From Novosphingobium fuchskuhlense (GTDB lineage Bacteria > Pseudomonadota > Alphaproteobacteria > Sphingomonadales > Sphingomonadaceae), in contig NZ_KQ954244.1 of the NCBI RefSeq assembly GCF_001519075.1, forward strand, positions 761,934 to 825,933: DNA of 64,000 nucleotides, given 5' to 3'. The translations under genes and the position numbers were made by a program. The notes beneath the pieces are model-generated. The model was not told the origin of the DNA, searched no databases, and was given only the letters and a program-made list of their open reading frames with translations. Below, piece after piece: positions 28,946 through 37,141 of the stretch. How positions within the stretch are numbered: the first letter of the stretch is position 1; every line of letters begins with the position of its first letter.

Positions 28946-30091
28946 TCAGGCGTTGGCGCAGGCCATCCGTTCCAGTGCCGCAAAGGCATCGAGTGCGCCC
29001 GGATCTGCAAACGGAGCGATCTGGGCCAGGATCACACCGGCCAGATCGCGGTCCGTATCGATCCAGTAAAAGCAATTGAAGATGCCGGCCCAGTGCAGGC
29101 TGCCGGGCGCACGGCCGGCAGGGCCGGTCTCGGTGTTGACGAGGTAGCCGCCGAGCGTCCAGCCACCGCGCTGGCCGGGGATCGGATTGAACGCCGTGGC
29201 GAAGCTGGGGATCGCCGTGGTCATTTCGCCGGCGGAGAGATGCTCGGGCAGGGCATCCTCGCGTGCGAGGCGGGCCATTTCGGGCGAGAGCACGCGCACC
29301 CCGTCGAGTTCGCCGCCGCGCAGGATCATGCGCAGGAAACGGGCGTAGTCACTCGCAGTCGAGGACAGGCCGCCGCCGCCATTGTGAAACTCGCCGCCGC
29401 CGAGCACCATGCCTTGCGTCTTGAAGCCGCCATCGGCCTCGCGGACGTGGACCTGCGCTTCGCCCGCATCCCATTCGGCGCTGAAGCGGGTCTGCGTCAT
29501 GCCAAGCGGCCCGGTGATTTCGCGCTCGAACCAGTCGCCCAGCGCCATGCCCGTCACCGCTTCCACGGCAAGGCCGGCCCAATCGATGCCCGTGCCGTAC
29601 TGCCACTTCGTGCCCGGATCGAACAGCAGCGGCAGATCGAGGCTGGCACGCTTGCCCGGCGCCATCTTGCCGGCGGCCATGGCATGGCGCAGCAGATCGG
29701 CATCCATGAAGGTATAGCCGCAGCCCGAGGTGTGCAGCAGCAGGTGGCGCAGCGTGACGTCGGCCCTGGCCGGACGCAGGATGGCCGTGCCGCTCTCGTC
29801 AAAGCCGTCCAGCACTTGCGGTTCCGCGAGTTCGGGCAGGATCGACCCGACCGGGGCATCGAGATCGAGCTTGCCGCGTTCGACGAGCTGCAGCACCGCC
29901 GTGCTCGTCAGCGCCTTGGTCATCGAGGCGATCTGGAACCGGGTGTCCTCGCGCATTGGGACATCAGCCACGGCATCGGCCTTGCCGAACGCCTTGATAT
30001 AGCGGGTTTCCTTGCTGTCGGTGATCAGCGCGACGGCGCCCGGCAGGTTCGCCGCCGCGACCGCCGCCTCGAATTCGGCAATGCCCTTCAT
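28946..30091 (-). CDS. serine hydrolase, EstB-like (beta-lactamase fold esterase)
   Basis: 381 residues without a signal peptide, so cytoplasmic. The nucleophile motif SxxK is S56-M-T-K59. The Tyr motif is Y165-G-T (KWQYGTGIDWAG) rather than the YxN of beta-lactamases. The third motif region is GGWTLGGYLVNTETG, near residue 320. This combination is typical of family VIII esterases such as EstB. A Gly/His-rich segment (GGGEFHNGGGGLSS) forms the floor of the active site. It sits 50 bp downstream of glpX on the same strand and could be read from the glpX transcript. Confidence 0.88.
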   Translation of the reverse strand: MKGIAEFEAAVAAANLPGAVALITDSKETRYIKAFGKADAVADVPMREDTRFQIASMTKALTSTAVLQLVERGKLDLDAPVGSILPELAEPQVLDGFDESGTAILRPARADVTLRHLLLHTSGCGYTFMDADLLRHAMAAGKMAPGKRASLDLPLLFDPGTKWQYGTGIDWAGLAVEAVTGMALGDWFEREITGPLGMTQTRFSAEWDAGEAQVHVREADGGFKTQGMVLGGGEFHNGGGGLSSTASDYARFLRMILRGGELDGVRVLSPEMARLAREDALPEHLSAGEMTTAIPSFATAFNPIPGQRGGWTLGGYLVNTETGPAGRAPGSLHWAGIFNCFYWIDTDRDLAGVILAQIAPFADPGALDAFAALERMACANA

Positions 30092-30140
30092 CTCTCTTCC
30101 CCTCTTGTCCCGCCGGCCTTCTGGTGCGGCCGGTCGGCGA

Positions 30141-31148
30141 TCAGCGCGGCTTGCGGTGTTCGCCCTTGACCCAGCGCACAGTGCCCGAGCTGGCGCGCAT
30201 GACGACGCTTTCGGTGGTCATCACGCCGCTCTTGTTGACCTTGACGCCGGCGAGCAGCGATCCGTCGGTCACGCCGGTTGCGGCGAAGATGCAATCGCCC
30301 TTGGCGAGTTCCTTGAGGTCGTAGACCTTGTTCAGATCGGTGATGCCCCACTTGCGTGCGCGGGCCTTCTCGTCCTCGTTGCGGAACAGCAGGCGGCCTT
30401 TGAACTGCCCGCCGACGCAGCGCAGCGCGGCTGCCGCGAGCACCCCTTCGGGCGCGCCGCCGGTACCCATGTAGAGATCGATGCCGGTGTCCTCGTTCGT
30501 GACCGCGATCACGCCCGCGACGTCGCCGTCGGGGATGAGGCTGATGCCGCAGCCCATCGCGCGCAGCTCGGCGATGAGGTCGGCATGGCGCGGGCGGTCC
30601 AGCACGCAGACGATGATGTCCTTCGGCTCCACGCCCTTGGCTGCCGCGACCGCCTTGACGTTCTCGCCTGGCGAACGGTTCAGATCGATGATGCCTTCCG
30701 GATAGCCGGGGCCGACCGCGAGCTTTTCCATGTAAACGTCAGGCGCGTTGAGCAGACCGCCTTCTTCGGCCACGGCGAGCACGGCAAGCGCGTTGGGACC
30801 GGCCTTGGCGGTGATCGTGGTGCCTTCCAGCGGATCGAGTGCGATGTCGATCTTCGGGCCCTTCCCGGGGGCGGCGCCGACCTTCTCGCCGATATAGAGC
30901 ATCGGCGCCTCGTCGCGCTCGCCCTCGCCGATCACCACGGTGCCGTCCATGTAGAGCTCGTTGAACGCGGCGCGCATCGCTTCCACGGCGGCGGCGTCGG
31001 CGGCCTTCTCGTCGCCCCGGCCGATCAGCTTGGAGGCCCCGATGGCGGCCGCTTCGGTCACGCGGACCATCTCGAGCACGAGGACGCGGTCAAGAACCTG
31101 CGAGGCCAGAACCGAGGAGGAAGAGGGGGTGGGGCGGATGTCGGTCAC
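30141..31148 (-). CDS. glpX: class II fructose-1,6-bisphosphatase
   Basis: 335 residues. GlpX signatures are present: LEMVRVTEAAAIGASKLIGR near the N-terminus, VIGEGERDEAPMLYIGE with the metal ligands at about 70-86, DIALDPLEGTTITAKAGPNA at about 98-117, and GTGGAPEGVLAAAALRC near 210. It dephosphorylates fructose-1,6-bisphosphate (in some bacteria also sedoheptulose-1,7-bisphosphate) in gluconeogenesis. In many sphingomonads glpX follows hom; here an oppositely oriented exported-protein gene separates them. Confidence 0.97.
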   Translation of the reverse strand: MTDIRPTPSSSSVLASQVLDRVLVLEMVRVTEAAAIGASKLIGRGDEKAADAAAVEAMRAAFNELYMDGTVVIGEGERDEAPMLYIGEKVGAAPGKGPKIDIALDPLEGTTITAKAGPNALAVLAVAEEGGLLNAPDVYMEKLAVGPGYPEGIIDLNRSPGENVKAVAAAKGVEPKDIIVCVLDRPRHADLIAELRAMGCGISLIPDGDVAGVIAVTNEDTGIDLYMGTGGAPEGVLAAAALRCVGGQFKGRLLFRNEDEKARARKWGITDLNKVYDLKELAKGDCIFAATGVTDGSLLAGVKVNKSGVMTTESVVMRASSGTVRWVKGEHRKPR

Positions 31149-31208
31149 GTTGACTCCTGAGGCTCGTTGGCGGAAGCAGGCTCAAGCCCTAGACGGGAGG
31201 ATGTACGG

Positions 31209-31724
31209 TTGTCGAGGCGCGGAATTGTATACGGTGGTGCGCCGCGAGGGCTTGTCTTCGCATTCCTATGCGTAAACCTCTTTCCCTTGGCAATGGATGA
31301 GGCTCGGGCCCAGGCCGCTCCGACGGCAGAGACCGCGCAAACACCTGCCAATGAGGCGGTCGCCGCGCCTGATACGCCGCAGGCGCAGGCCAATGCGCTG
31401 ATCGCTCAGCGGTTGCTGCAGGCGGGGCAGCCCAAGCGGTGCACGACGAGTTCACCGGATGGCGGCATCGTCGTGTGTGGGGGGCGCGAGGCGAACGAGA
31501 AGGAGCGGCTGCCGCTGCGCGACGAACTCGATTCGGCGCATTCGACGCGCGACGGCCTTGTGCGCGCGCCGAACGTGAGCGGGCTCCCCGATTGCAGCCG
31601 CGGCTGCATCGGCATGGGGTGGGCACCGCCGCCGATGTACTTCTTCGACATCACCAAGTTGCCGGAAGCGCCCGAAGATTCGGACGCGGCAAAGATCGCG
31701 CGGGGCGAGATCAGGGCGCCCTGA
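31209..31724 (+). CDS. exported small Cys-containing hypothetical protein (TTG start proposed)
   Basis: 171 residues from TTG 31209, chosen because GGGAGG lies eight bases upstream and a signal peptide follows at once (n-region SRRGIVYGGAPR, core GLVFAFLCVNLFPLAM, cleavage near ARA-QA). Alternatives are TTG 31167 (longer) and ATG 31293 (which would lose the signal). The mature part is Ala/Gln-rich, then has a compact Cys-bearing domain: RCTTSSPDGGIVVCGGRE, then LPDCSRGCIGMGW and PPMYFFDITKLPEAP, with four cysteines suggesting two disulfides. No named family recognised. It is wedged between glpX and hom on the opposite strand. Confidence 0.75.
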   Translation: MSRRGIVYGGAPRGLVFAFLCVNLFPLAMDEARAQAAPTAETAQTPANEAVAAPDTPQAQANALIAQRLLQAGQPKRCTTSSPDGGIVVCGGREANEKERLPLRDELDSAHSTRDGLVRAPNVSGLPDCSRGCIGMGWAPPPMYFFDITKLPEAPEDSDAAKIARGEIRAP

Positions 31725-31732
31725 AGCGCACC

Positions 31733-33049
31733 TCAGTCCTCGAGGATATGCATCACCAGCGGCGGCGCGGCGAGGCTGGGCGAGCCATCGAGCAGCCGCA
31801 GCGCTTCGGCGATCGCGCTTTCCGGCCCTTCGTGCGTCACCATGGCAACGAGCACGGTTTCCGTGCTGCCGACGGCGGCGCGGCCTTTCTGGATCAGGCT
31901 TTCGATCGACACGCCGGCATCGCGCATCGCGGCGGTGATCTCGGCCAGCACGCCGGGGCGGTCGGCCACGGTGAAGCGCAAGTAGGCCTTGCCGGTGCGG
32001 TGCCCGCTGTCGGCCGGCCTAGCCTGTTCAAGCTCGGCGGCCGGGATCGAGAACGGCGCACCGATATCGCCGCGCGCGATGTCGATCAGGTCGGCCACAA
32101 CGGCGCTCGCGGTCGGGCCATCGCCCGCGCCCGCGCCCTGGAAGAGCAGGCGGCCGACGAAGTTCCCCTCGGCGACCACGGCATTGGTCGCGCCGTCGAC
32201 ATGGGCCAGCGGATGATCGCGGTGGACGAGCATGGGGTGCACGCGCTGGAACAGACGGCGCTGGCCGGCGGCATCGAACTCGGTCTCGGCCATGCCGATC
32301 AGTCGGATATAGTAGCCCAGTGCATCGGCCTGCGCGATATCGGCAGCGAGCACGCGGCGGATGCCGGTGGCGGCGACCGGGCCGAAATCGACCGCTGTGC
32401 CGAAGGCGATGCTGGAGAGAATCGCCAGTTTGTGCGCGGCATCGATGCCGTCGATGTCGAAGCTCGGATCGCTTTCGGCAAAGCCCTTGGCCTGCGCTTC
32501 GGCGAGCACGTCGGCGAAGTCGCGGCCGGTGTCCTCCATGGTGGAGAGGATGTAGTTGCAGGTGCCGTTGAGGATTCCGTAGATCCGGTCGATGTGGTTC
32601 GCGGCGGCGCCTTCCTTCAGCGCCTTGATCACCGGGATGCCGCCCGCGACCGCCGCCTCGAACTTGAAGGCCACTTTGGCCGCCTCTGCCTTGGTGGCGA
32701 GCTCCAGTCCGTGGTGCGCGATCATCGCCTTGTTCGCCGTGACGAGCGCCTTGCCGGCCTCGAACGTGGTCCGCGCGAGGGCCAGGGCCGGGCCATCGGC
32801 ACCACCGACCAGCTCGACCACAACGTCGACATCGGGACGCTCGCCGAGAATCACCATGTCGTCTTCCCAGGCATAACCCGAGAGATCGACACCGCGGTCC
32901 TTGCTACGGTTGCGGGCGCTGATCGCGCTGATCGTGATCGGGCGGCCGGCACGGCGCGCGATAAGGGCCGCATTGGCCTCGAGCAGGCGGATGACGCCGC
33001 CGCCGACCGTGCCGAGGCCGGCCAGCGCGATGCGCAAAGGTTCGCTCAT
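31733..33049 (-). CDS. hom: homoserine dehydrogenase
   Basis: 438 residues. NAD(P)-binding Rossmann motif GLGTVGGGVIRLL at about 11-23. The substrate-binding and catalytic stretch GIPVIKALKEGAAANHI and GILNGTCNYILSTMEDTG (the HSD signature) is at about 150-185. The C-terminal ACT domain begins at about 355 (FTVADRPGVLAEITAAMRDA) and is the site of threonine feedback inhibition. It reduces aspartate semialdehyde to homoserine for Thr/Met synthesis. Its 3' end meets the convergent exported-protein gene with an eight-base gap. Confidence 0.98.
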   Translation of the reverse strand: MSEPLRIALAGLGTVGGGVIRLLEANAALIARRAGRPITISAISARNRSKDRGVDLSGYAWEDDMVILGERPDVDVVVELVGGADGPALALARTTFEAGKALVTANKAMIAHHGLELATKAEAAKVAFKFEAAVAGGIPVIKALKEGAAANHIDRIYGILNGTCNYILSTMEDTGRDFADVLAEAQAKGFAESDPSFDIDGIDAAHKLAILSSIAFGTAVDFGPVAATGIRRVLAADIAQADALGYYIRLIGMAETEFDAAGQRRLFQRVHPMLVHRDHPLAHVDGATNAVVAEGNFVGRLLFQGAGAGDGPTASAVVADLIDIARGDIGAPFSIPAAELEQARPADSGHRTGKAYLRFTVADRPGVLAEITAAMRDAGVSIESLIQKGRAAVGSTETVLVAMVTHEGPESAIAEALRLLDGSPSLAAPPLVMHILED

Positions 33050-33134
33050 GATGATCCTCGTGAAATCTTATGGAGCGCCTTAGGGGAGCTGATCGGCCCC
33101 CGCAACCGGCGGGAAAGCGTGGTCTGCGTTGCGG

Positions 33135-34043
33135 TTACTCGGGGTGGGGGCGCTTGCGCGTACACGGGCCGAGATCGGCCAGCACCTGTGCGTAGTCTTC
33201 GGCTGCGATTCGCCTGTCCAAGAGCGTCGCGGAGATGTTGGCGCGTTCCGGCAGGCGTCGGGGCAAGCCGCAGGCAAGCCGGTACCAGGCAAGCGAGGCG
33301 GGCAGCGGCGGACGCGCGGCCGAATCAACGATCTCGGTGAAGCTGACGCCCCATGTGGTGAGCTGTCCCGGGCGGCGCAGCACCGAAATCGAGACCGGCG
33401 CACCGGTCGCCGTGCCCAGGAAAAGCTGGGTTTCGCCCTCGCCGGCAAGGTTCCCGTTGACGTGCAGCGCCTCGCGCAGCGAGGTGATCGCGGGCGGCGC
33501 ATCGGGCCGCGCGGTTTCGGTCAGGATCGCCCGCAGGGTCGCCTCCCGCGCGGGGGTTGCGATCAGCATCGCATCGGGCGCGACGAGTTGCAGCTGATCG
33601 AGCCGGCCGGGCACGGCGTGGGCGAGCACGAGCACGCGCACCTTGTTGAGCTTGATCGGTTTGCCGCGGGCGTCGAGCGGGACGTCGGCGAGAAAGCGGA
33701 TCGATTCGTTGATCTCCTCGCGGACGAGCAGTGTCTCGGTGCGGGCCTCGATATAAAGCCGCGCACGCCCGGCCGGCAGGCCCGGCGCTTCCTCGGGCTT
33801 GAGACGCACCGCCTTGCGCACCTGCGCCACGGCAACCATGTTCGCCGCAAGCGAAAGATCGACCAGATCGGCATAGGCAAGGTCTGGATCGGCATCCAGG
33901 CCGGGCGCCATTGGAACGGACAAAGCCGTTTCCTGTCCGTAACTTGCAGCAGGGACGCCAAGGCCAAGCAAGGCGGCGATGGCAAGGCTGGTCCACTGGC
34001 GCGAAGCGGTGCGGCGATGAAAGAGGCGGTTAAATCGGGGCAT
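33135..34043 (-). CDS. exported hypothetical protein
   Basis: 302 residues from ATG 34043. Basic N-region (RLFHRRTASRQ) and hydrophobic core (TSLAIAALLGLGVPAASYGQ) form a signal peptide, cleavage near residue 36. The mature part is an alternating hydrophobic/charged, mostly beta-looking sequence (RARLYIEARTETLLVREEIN, KVRVLVLAHAVPG) with two Cys near the C-terminus (RLACGLP, LGPCTRKR). No known family recognised. An open extension upstream to 34394 has no coding character. Confidence 0.65.
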   Translation of the reverse strand: MPRFNRLFHRRTASRQWTSLAIAALLGLGVPAASYGQETALSVPMAPGLDADPDLAYADLVDLSLAANMVAVAQVRKAVRLKPEEAPGLPAGRARLYIEARTETLLVREEINESIRFLADVPLDARGKPIKLNKVRVLVLAHAVPGRLDQLQLVAPDAMLIATPAREATLRAILTETARPDAPPAITSLREALHVNGNLAGEGETQLFLGTATGAPVSISVLRRPGQLTTWGVSFTEIVDSAARPPLPASLAWYRLACGLPRRLPERANISATLLDRRIAAEDYAQVLADLGPCTRKRPHPE

Positions 34044-34387
34044 GCTTGGGTCCTTAGAATCGCTGGTGCCGAAATCCGCTGCGGGCTGGCCCTTGACGTG
34101 TTTCAGGCAGCGAAACCGTGAATCGATGGTTAACCGATAAAGCATTTGCGCGCCTTTGGCTTCGGCGTTAAAGCTCCGGCTTGTCGGGGATTTCAACAAT
34201 GAAAGCCCGCAAAAGCCGCCGCCGGGTTCCTTGCACCCGATGTCGGCGGTCCGGTTTGCCGGCAGGGTGGAATGAAATCGCTGGATTGGCCAATCGCGCC
34301 GGATGGGTGATTCCGTGCGCGATTCCGTAGTTGTCGACATCGCAATGATGTCTGTCACTTGCGGAGAATCAGGAGTTTTGGAGCTGA
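34044..34387 (+). promoter_or_regulatory. intergenic region upstream of tonB, with inverted and direct repeats
   Basis: About 344 bp between divergent genes. Visible elements: an inverted repeat GACATC-gcaat-GATGTC at 34336-34352, about 36 bp before the tonB start; a direct repeat GATTCCGT at 34309 and 34321 (12-bp period); and the palindrome GGTTAACC in the first 100 bp. No strong -35/-10 pair is obvious. The inverted repeat is a candidate operator. I see no Fur-box-like TGCGAA/TTCGCA repeat here, unlike upstream of the siderophore receptor. Confidence 0.4.
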
Positions 34388-35044
34388 ATGGCATACGCTG
34401 ACCAACAGATGAGCGGTAACAAGATCACCGCGCTCATCATCGTTGCGATCCTTCATGTCGCCTTGGGCTACGCTCTGGTAACGGGGCTGGCCTATGAGGC
34501 GTACAAGAAGGTCAAAGAGGTGACCTCGGCGGTCAACATCGAAGAAGAGAAACCGCCGGAAACGCCCCCGCCGCCCCCACCGCCGAAGGATCAGCCGCCG
34601 CCGCCCATCGTGGCGCCGCCGCCGCCGATCTCGTTCAACGCGCCTGCGCCGCAGATCGAAACCGTGACCACGCCGCCGCCTCCGGCGCCTGTGTTCACGA
34701 CCGCTGCGCCGCCGCCGCCCCCGCCGCCGCCGCCGCCGAAGTTCCAGCCCAAGGGGCCGGCGCCGAAGGGCAGCCCGGGCAACTGGGCGACGTCGAACGA
34801 CTATCCTTCGCGTGCGCTGCGTGAGGAGCGGGAAGGCGTGACCGGGTTCCGCGTGTCGGTCGGTACCGACGGCAAGGTCACGTCGTGCGAAGTCACCAAG
34901 TCGAGCGGCAGCCCCGATCTCGACCAGGCAACGTGCGACAACGTCCGCCGCCGCGCCCGGTTCCAGCCGGCCACGGACGGTGAAGGCAATCCCACCACCG
35001 GTTCGTACACCAACTCGATCCGTTGGGTGATTCCGAAGGACTGA
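34388..35044 (+). CDS. tonB: energy transducer TonB
   Basis: 218 residues. N-terminal membrane anchor at about residues 12-34 (ITALIIVAILHVALGYALVT), including the His that sits in the TonB transmembrane helix. A long periplasmic proline-rich region (about 50-125, runs of PPPPPPP) is meant to span the periplasm. The C-terminal TonB domain has YPSRALREEREGVTGFRVSV at about 138-157, then DLDQATCDNVRRRARFQPA and the terminal SIRWVIPKD. It transmits proton-motive energy from ExbBD to outer-membrane receptors. GGAG lies four bases from the ATG. First gene of a four-gene cluster. Confidence 0.97.
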   Translation: MAYADQQMSGNKITALIIVAILHVALGYALVTGLAYEAYKKVKEVTSAVNIEEEKPPETPPPPPPPKDQPPPPIVAPPPPISFNAPAPQIETVTTPPPPAPVFTTAAPPPPPPPPPPKFQPKGPAPKGSPGNWATSNDYPSRALREEREGVTGFRVSVGTDGKVTSCEVTKSSGSPDLDQATCDNVRRRARFQPATDGEGNPTTGSYTNSIRWVIPKD

Positions 35045-35053
35045 CCTGACAGG

Positions 35054-35079
35054 CGCGGCCTTCCTGCCGGGAGGCCGCG
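35054..35079 (+). other. intercistronic hairpin between tonB and exbB
   Basis: Eight-bp perfect stem CGCGGCCT (35054-35061) / AGGCCGCG (35072-35079) with a ten-base loop, ten bases after the tonB stop. The T6 run comes 15 bases later, so this is more likely an mRNA-stabilising or attenuating hairpin than a full terminator. Confidence 0.45.
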
Positions 35080-35136
35080 ACGCCCGAGCTCATCTTTTTT
35101 GATCCATTCTACGAAATTTTGAAGAGGAAGACCCGA

Positions 35137-35901
35137 ATGCTCATCGAAACCCTCGCCGCAGCTGCCTCTGCCGCGCCCCAGAACAAGTTCGGTATCGCGG
35201 AAGTTCTGTTCCCCGGCGGCAAGCCTGCCTGGATCCCGCTGACCACCTTCACGATCCTCCTGATCATGTCGGTCGGTTCGTTCTTCATCCTCTTCACCAA
35301 GTGGGCTGAGCAGGCCAAGCTGATGAAGCAGTACCAGTCGCTCACCGCGTTCTGGCGCGCTGCCTCGATGCGCGACGGCGCTGCCAAGCTCGAGAAAAAC
35401 TCAGCCTGGCGCCAGATCGTCGACGACGGCCTTTCGGCTGAAGACGCTGCCGGCAAGATGGACGAGTCGGAAAGCCACGACTGGATGCACAACTCGCTGG
35501 CCCGTTCGGAAGCCTCGATCAACTCGAAGCTCGCTGGCGGCCTGCCGTTCCTCGCGACCGTCGGCGCTACCGCACCGTTCATCGGTCTGTTCGGTACCGT
35601 GGTCGGCATCTACGGCGCGCTCATCAACATCGGCATCGCCGGTTCGGCTTCGATCGACAAGGTCGCGGGTCCGGTCGGTGAAGCTCTGATCATGACCGCG
35701 CTCGGTCTGCTCGTCGCGGTGCCCGCGGTGCTTGCCTACAACTACCTGCAGGCCCGCAACAAGCGCATCGCCGAACTGCTGACCGGCTTCAGCACCGACG
35801 TGCTTGCCAACCTCGCCTCGAAGGGCGTGGTCAAGCCCGCCGTGCCGGCCGCTCCGGCTGCGAAGCCGGCTGCTCCGGCTGCCGCTCCGGCCAAGAAGTA
35901 A
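35137..35901 (+). CDS. exbB: biopolymer transport protein ExbB (MotA/TolQ/ExbB proton channel)
   Basis: 254 residues from ATG 35137, with AGAGGAAG seven bases upstream; an in-frame TTG at 35119 would overlap this site. TM1 is at about 30-52 (TTFTILLIMSVGSFFILFT). The long cytoplasmic loop is followed by the channel-forming pair TM2 (GGLPFLATVGATAPFIGLFG, then TVVGIYGALINIG) and TM3 (ALIMTALGLLVAVPAVLAYN). The C-terminal tail is Ala/Pro/Lys-rich (about 30 residues). It forms the pentameric proton channel that energises TonB in the inner membrane. Confidence 0.96.
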   Translation: MLIETLAAAASAAPQNKFGIAEVLFPGGKPAWIPLTTFTILLIMSVGSFFILFTKWAEQAKLMKQYQSLTAFWRAASMRDGAAKLEKNSAWRQIVDDGLSAEDAAGKMDESESHDWMHNSLARSEASINSKLAGGLPFLATVGATAPFIGLFGTVVGIYGALINIGIAGSASIDKVAGPVGEALIMTALGLLVAVPAVLAYNYLQARNKRIAELLTGFSTDVLANLASKGVVKPAVPAAPAAKPAAPAAAPAKK

Positions 35902-36067
35902 ACATTCGAATACGCGGAAAACGAAGCGGGGATCGCTGGCCCATCTTGTACCAGGCTGGCCAGCCATCCCCCTTCGGGAACAACGCGGGTTCCGACCGGG
36001 CCCCGAGAGGCCCTGAGGGACCCCAATGACCCGGTTCACCGTGGATAGATCGGATAGGAACTAACCA

Positions 36068-36595
36068 ATGGCAATGTCTGTAGGCGGCGGGGGCGAAGAA
36101 CGCCCAATGTCGGACATCAACACCACGCCGCTCGTGGACGTGATGCTCGTGCTGCTGATCATCTTCCTCATCGCGGTTCCGGTCGCGATCCAGACCGTCG
36201 AGAAGCTCAAGGTCCCTGTGCTGCCGTCCGAAGAGACGCAGGACAAGGTCGAGAACCTGCTCGTGACGGTCGTCTCGACCGACGCCGGCGGACGCAGTCC
36301 GGGGCAGGGTGGCTATGAAGGCTCGACGCGCACCGGCCAGTGCCGCGTCTACATCAACAACGTCACCCCGGTTGATAACAACGAACTCTACAAGATGGCG
36401 TTCGACCGGCTTGATGCCATCGTGAAGCGGGCCGGCGGCGCGCAGAACATGGAGCCCGACAAGATCCCCGAAGTGCACATCCGCGGCGACGTGAACGTCC
36501 CCTGGAAGTGCATCGCCGGTGCGATCTACAACGTGCAGATTGCGGGCTATCCCAAGGTCGGCTTCATCTCCACCCCGGTTGACCCGAACGGCTGA
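36068..36595 (+). CDS. exbD: biopolymer transport protein ExbD (first copy, longer)
   Basis: 175 residues. A short cytoplasmic N-terminus leads into the ExbD TM with its essential aspartate: MSDINTTPLVDVMLVLLII at about 14-32, Asp in PLVDV. The periplasmic domain carries an insert with Gly-rich DAGGRSPGQGGYEGST and a Cys in GQCRVYI; a second Cys (WKCIAG) could pair with it. This copy is about 30 residues longer than its neighbour. About 165 bp separate it from exbB, with GC-rich inverted repeats but no T-run. Confidence 0.94.
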   Translation: MAMSVGGGGEERPMSDINTTPLVDVMLVLLIIFLIAVPVAIQTVEKLKVPVLPSEETQDKVENLLVTVVSTDAGGRSPGQGGYEGSTRTGQCRVYINNVTPVDNNELYKMAFDRLDAIVKRAGGAQNMEPDKIPEVHIRGDVNVPWKCIAGAIYNVQIAGYPKVGFISTPVDPNG

Positions 36596-36643
36596 TCGCC
36601 GCTTGTTCACCCGGGTAAACGATACCAGACAGGAGTACCCCCT

Positions 36644-37075
36644 ATGGCAATGAGCGGCGGCAAAGACGATGGCTCGCCGATGATGGAGATGAACACGACG
36701 CCGTTGATCGACGTCATGCTCGTGCTCCTCATCATGTTCATCATCACCATCCCCGTGGCCACCCACTCGGTCAATATCGACCTGCCGCAGGCGACACCGC
36801 CGACGGACAAGCCGAAGATCGACCCGGTGAAGAACAAGCTGGTCCTGACCACGCAGAACCAGATCCTGTGGAACGGCTCGCCGATCAACGAAGGCAACCT
36901 TGTCTCGCTGCTTCAGGCGACCAAGGCCATGAACCCCGAGCCGGAACTCCAGTTCCAGCCCGAGGAATACGCCTCGTACGAGATCGCGAACCGCATGCTC
37001 AAGATCATCACCCAGGTGAAGGTCAGCAAGTTCGGCTTCGTGGGCAACGAGAACTTCGCGACGTTCAGCAAGTAA
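36644..37075 (+). CDS. exbD: biopolymer transport protein ExbD (second copy)
   Basis: 143 residues, a paralogue of the preceding gene with the same N-terminal pattern (MMEMNTTPLIDVMLVLLIMF), again with the proton-carrying Asp. The periplasmic part lacks the Gly-rich insert and the cysteines of the first copy. A tonB-exbB-exbD-exbD order is known from Xanthomonas and sphingomonads, where the second ExbD can serve particular receptors. The gene ends before a strong terminator. Confidence 0.94.
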   Translation: MAMSGGKDDGSPMMEMNTTPLIDVMLVLLIMFIITIPVATHSVNIDLPQATPPTDKPKIDPVKNKLVLTTQNQILWNGSPINEGNLVSLLQATKAMNPEPELQFQPEEYASYEIANRMLKIITQVKVSKFGFVGNENFATFSK

Positions 37076-37105
37076 CCGCGCGCTGGCTCTCGGCCACAAA
37101 CGATC

Positions 37106-37132
37106 AAGGGGCGGAGCAATCCGCCCCTTTTT
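37106..37132 (+). terminator. rho-independent terminator after exbD2
   Basis: Perfect ten-bp stem AAGGGGCGGA (37106-37115) / TCCGCCCCTT (37120-37129), loop GCAA, then TTT plus further T. The A residues on the other side could also serve the convergent helicase gene. Confidence 0.88.
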
Positions 37133-37141
37133 CATTGCCTG

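Noticed and set aside
34550..34745. Repetitive CCGCCGCCG tract that could be mistaken for a repeat array or microsatellite
   Set aside because: It encodes the periplasm-spanning Pro-rich region of TonB; no spacers, so not a CRISPR array.
35045..36067. GC-rich hairpins around exbB considered as terminators
   Set aside because: No T-run directly after the stems, and the genes clearly belong to one functional cluster; kept only as a hairpin note.
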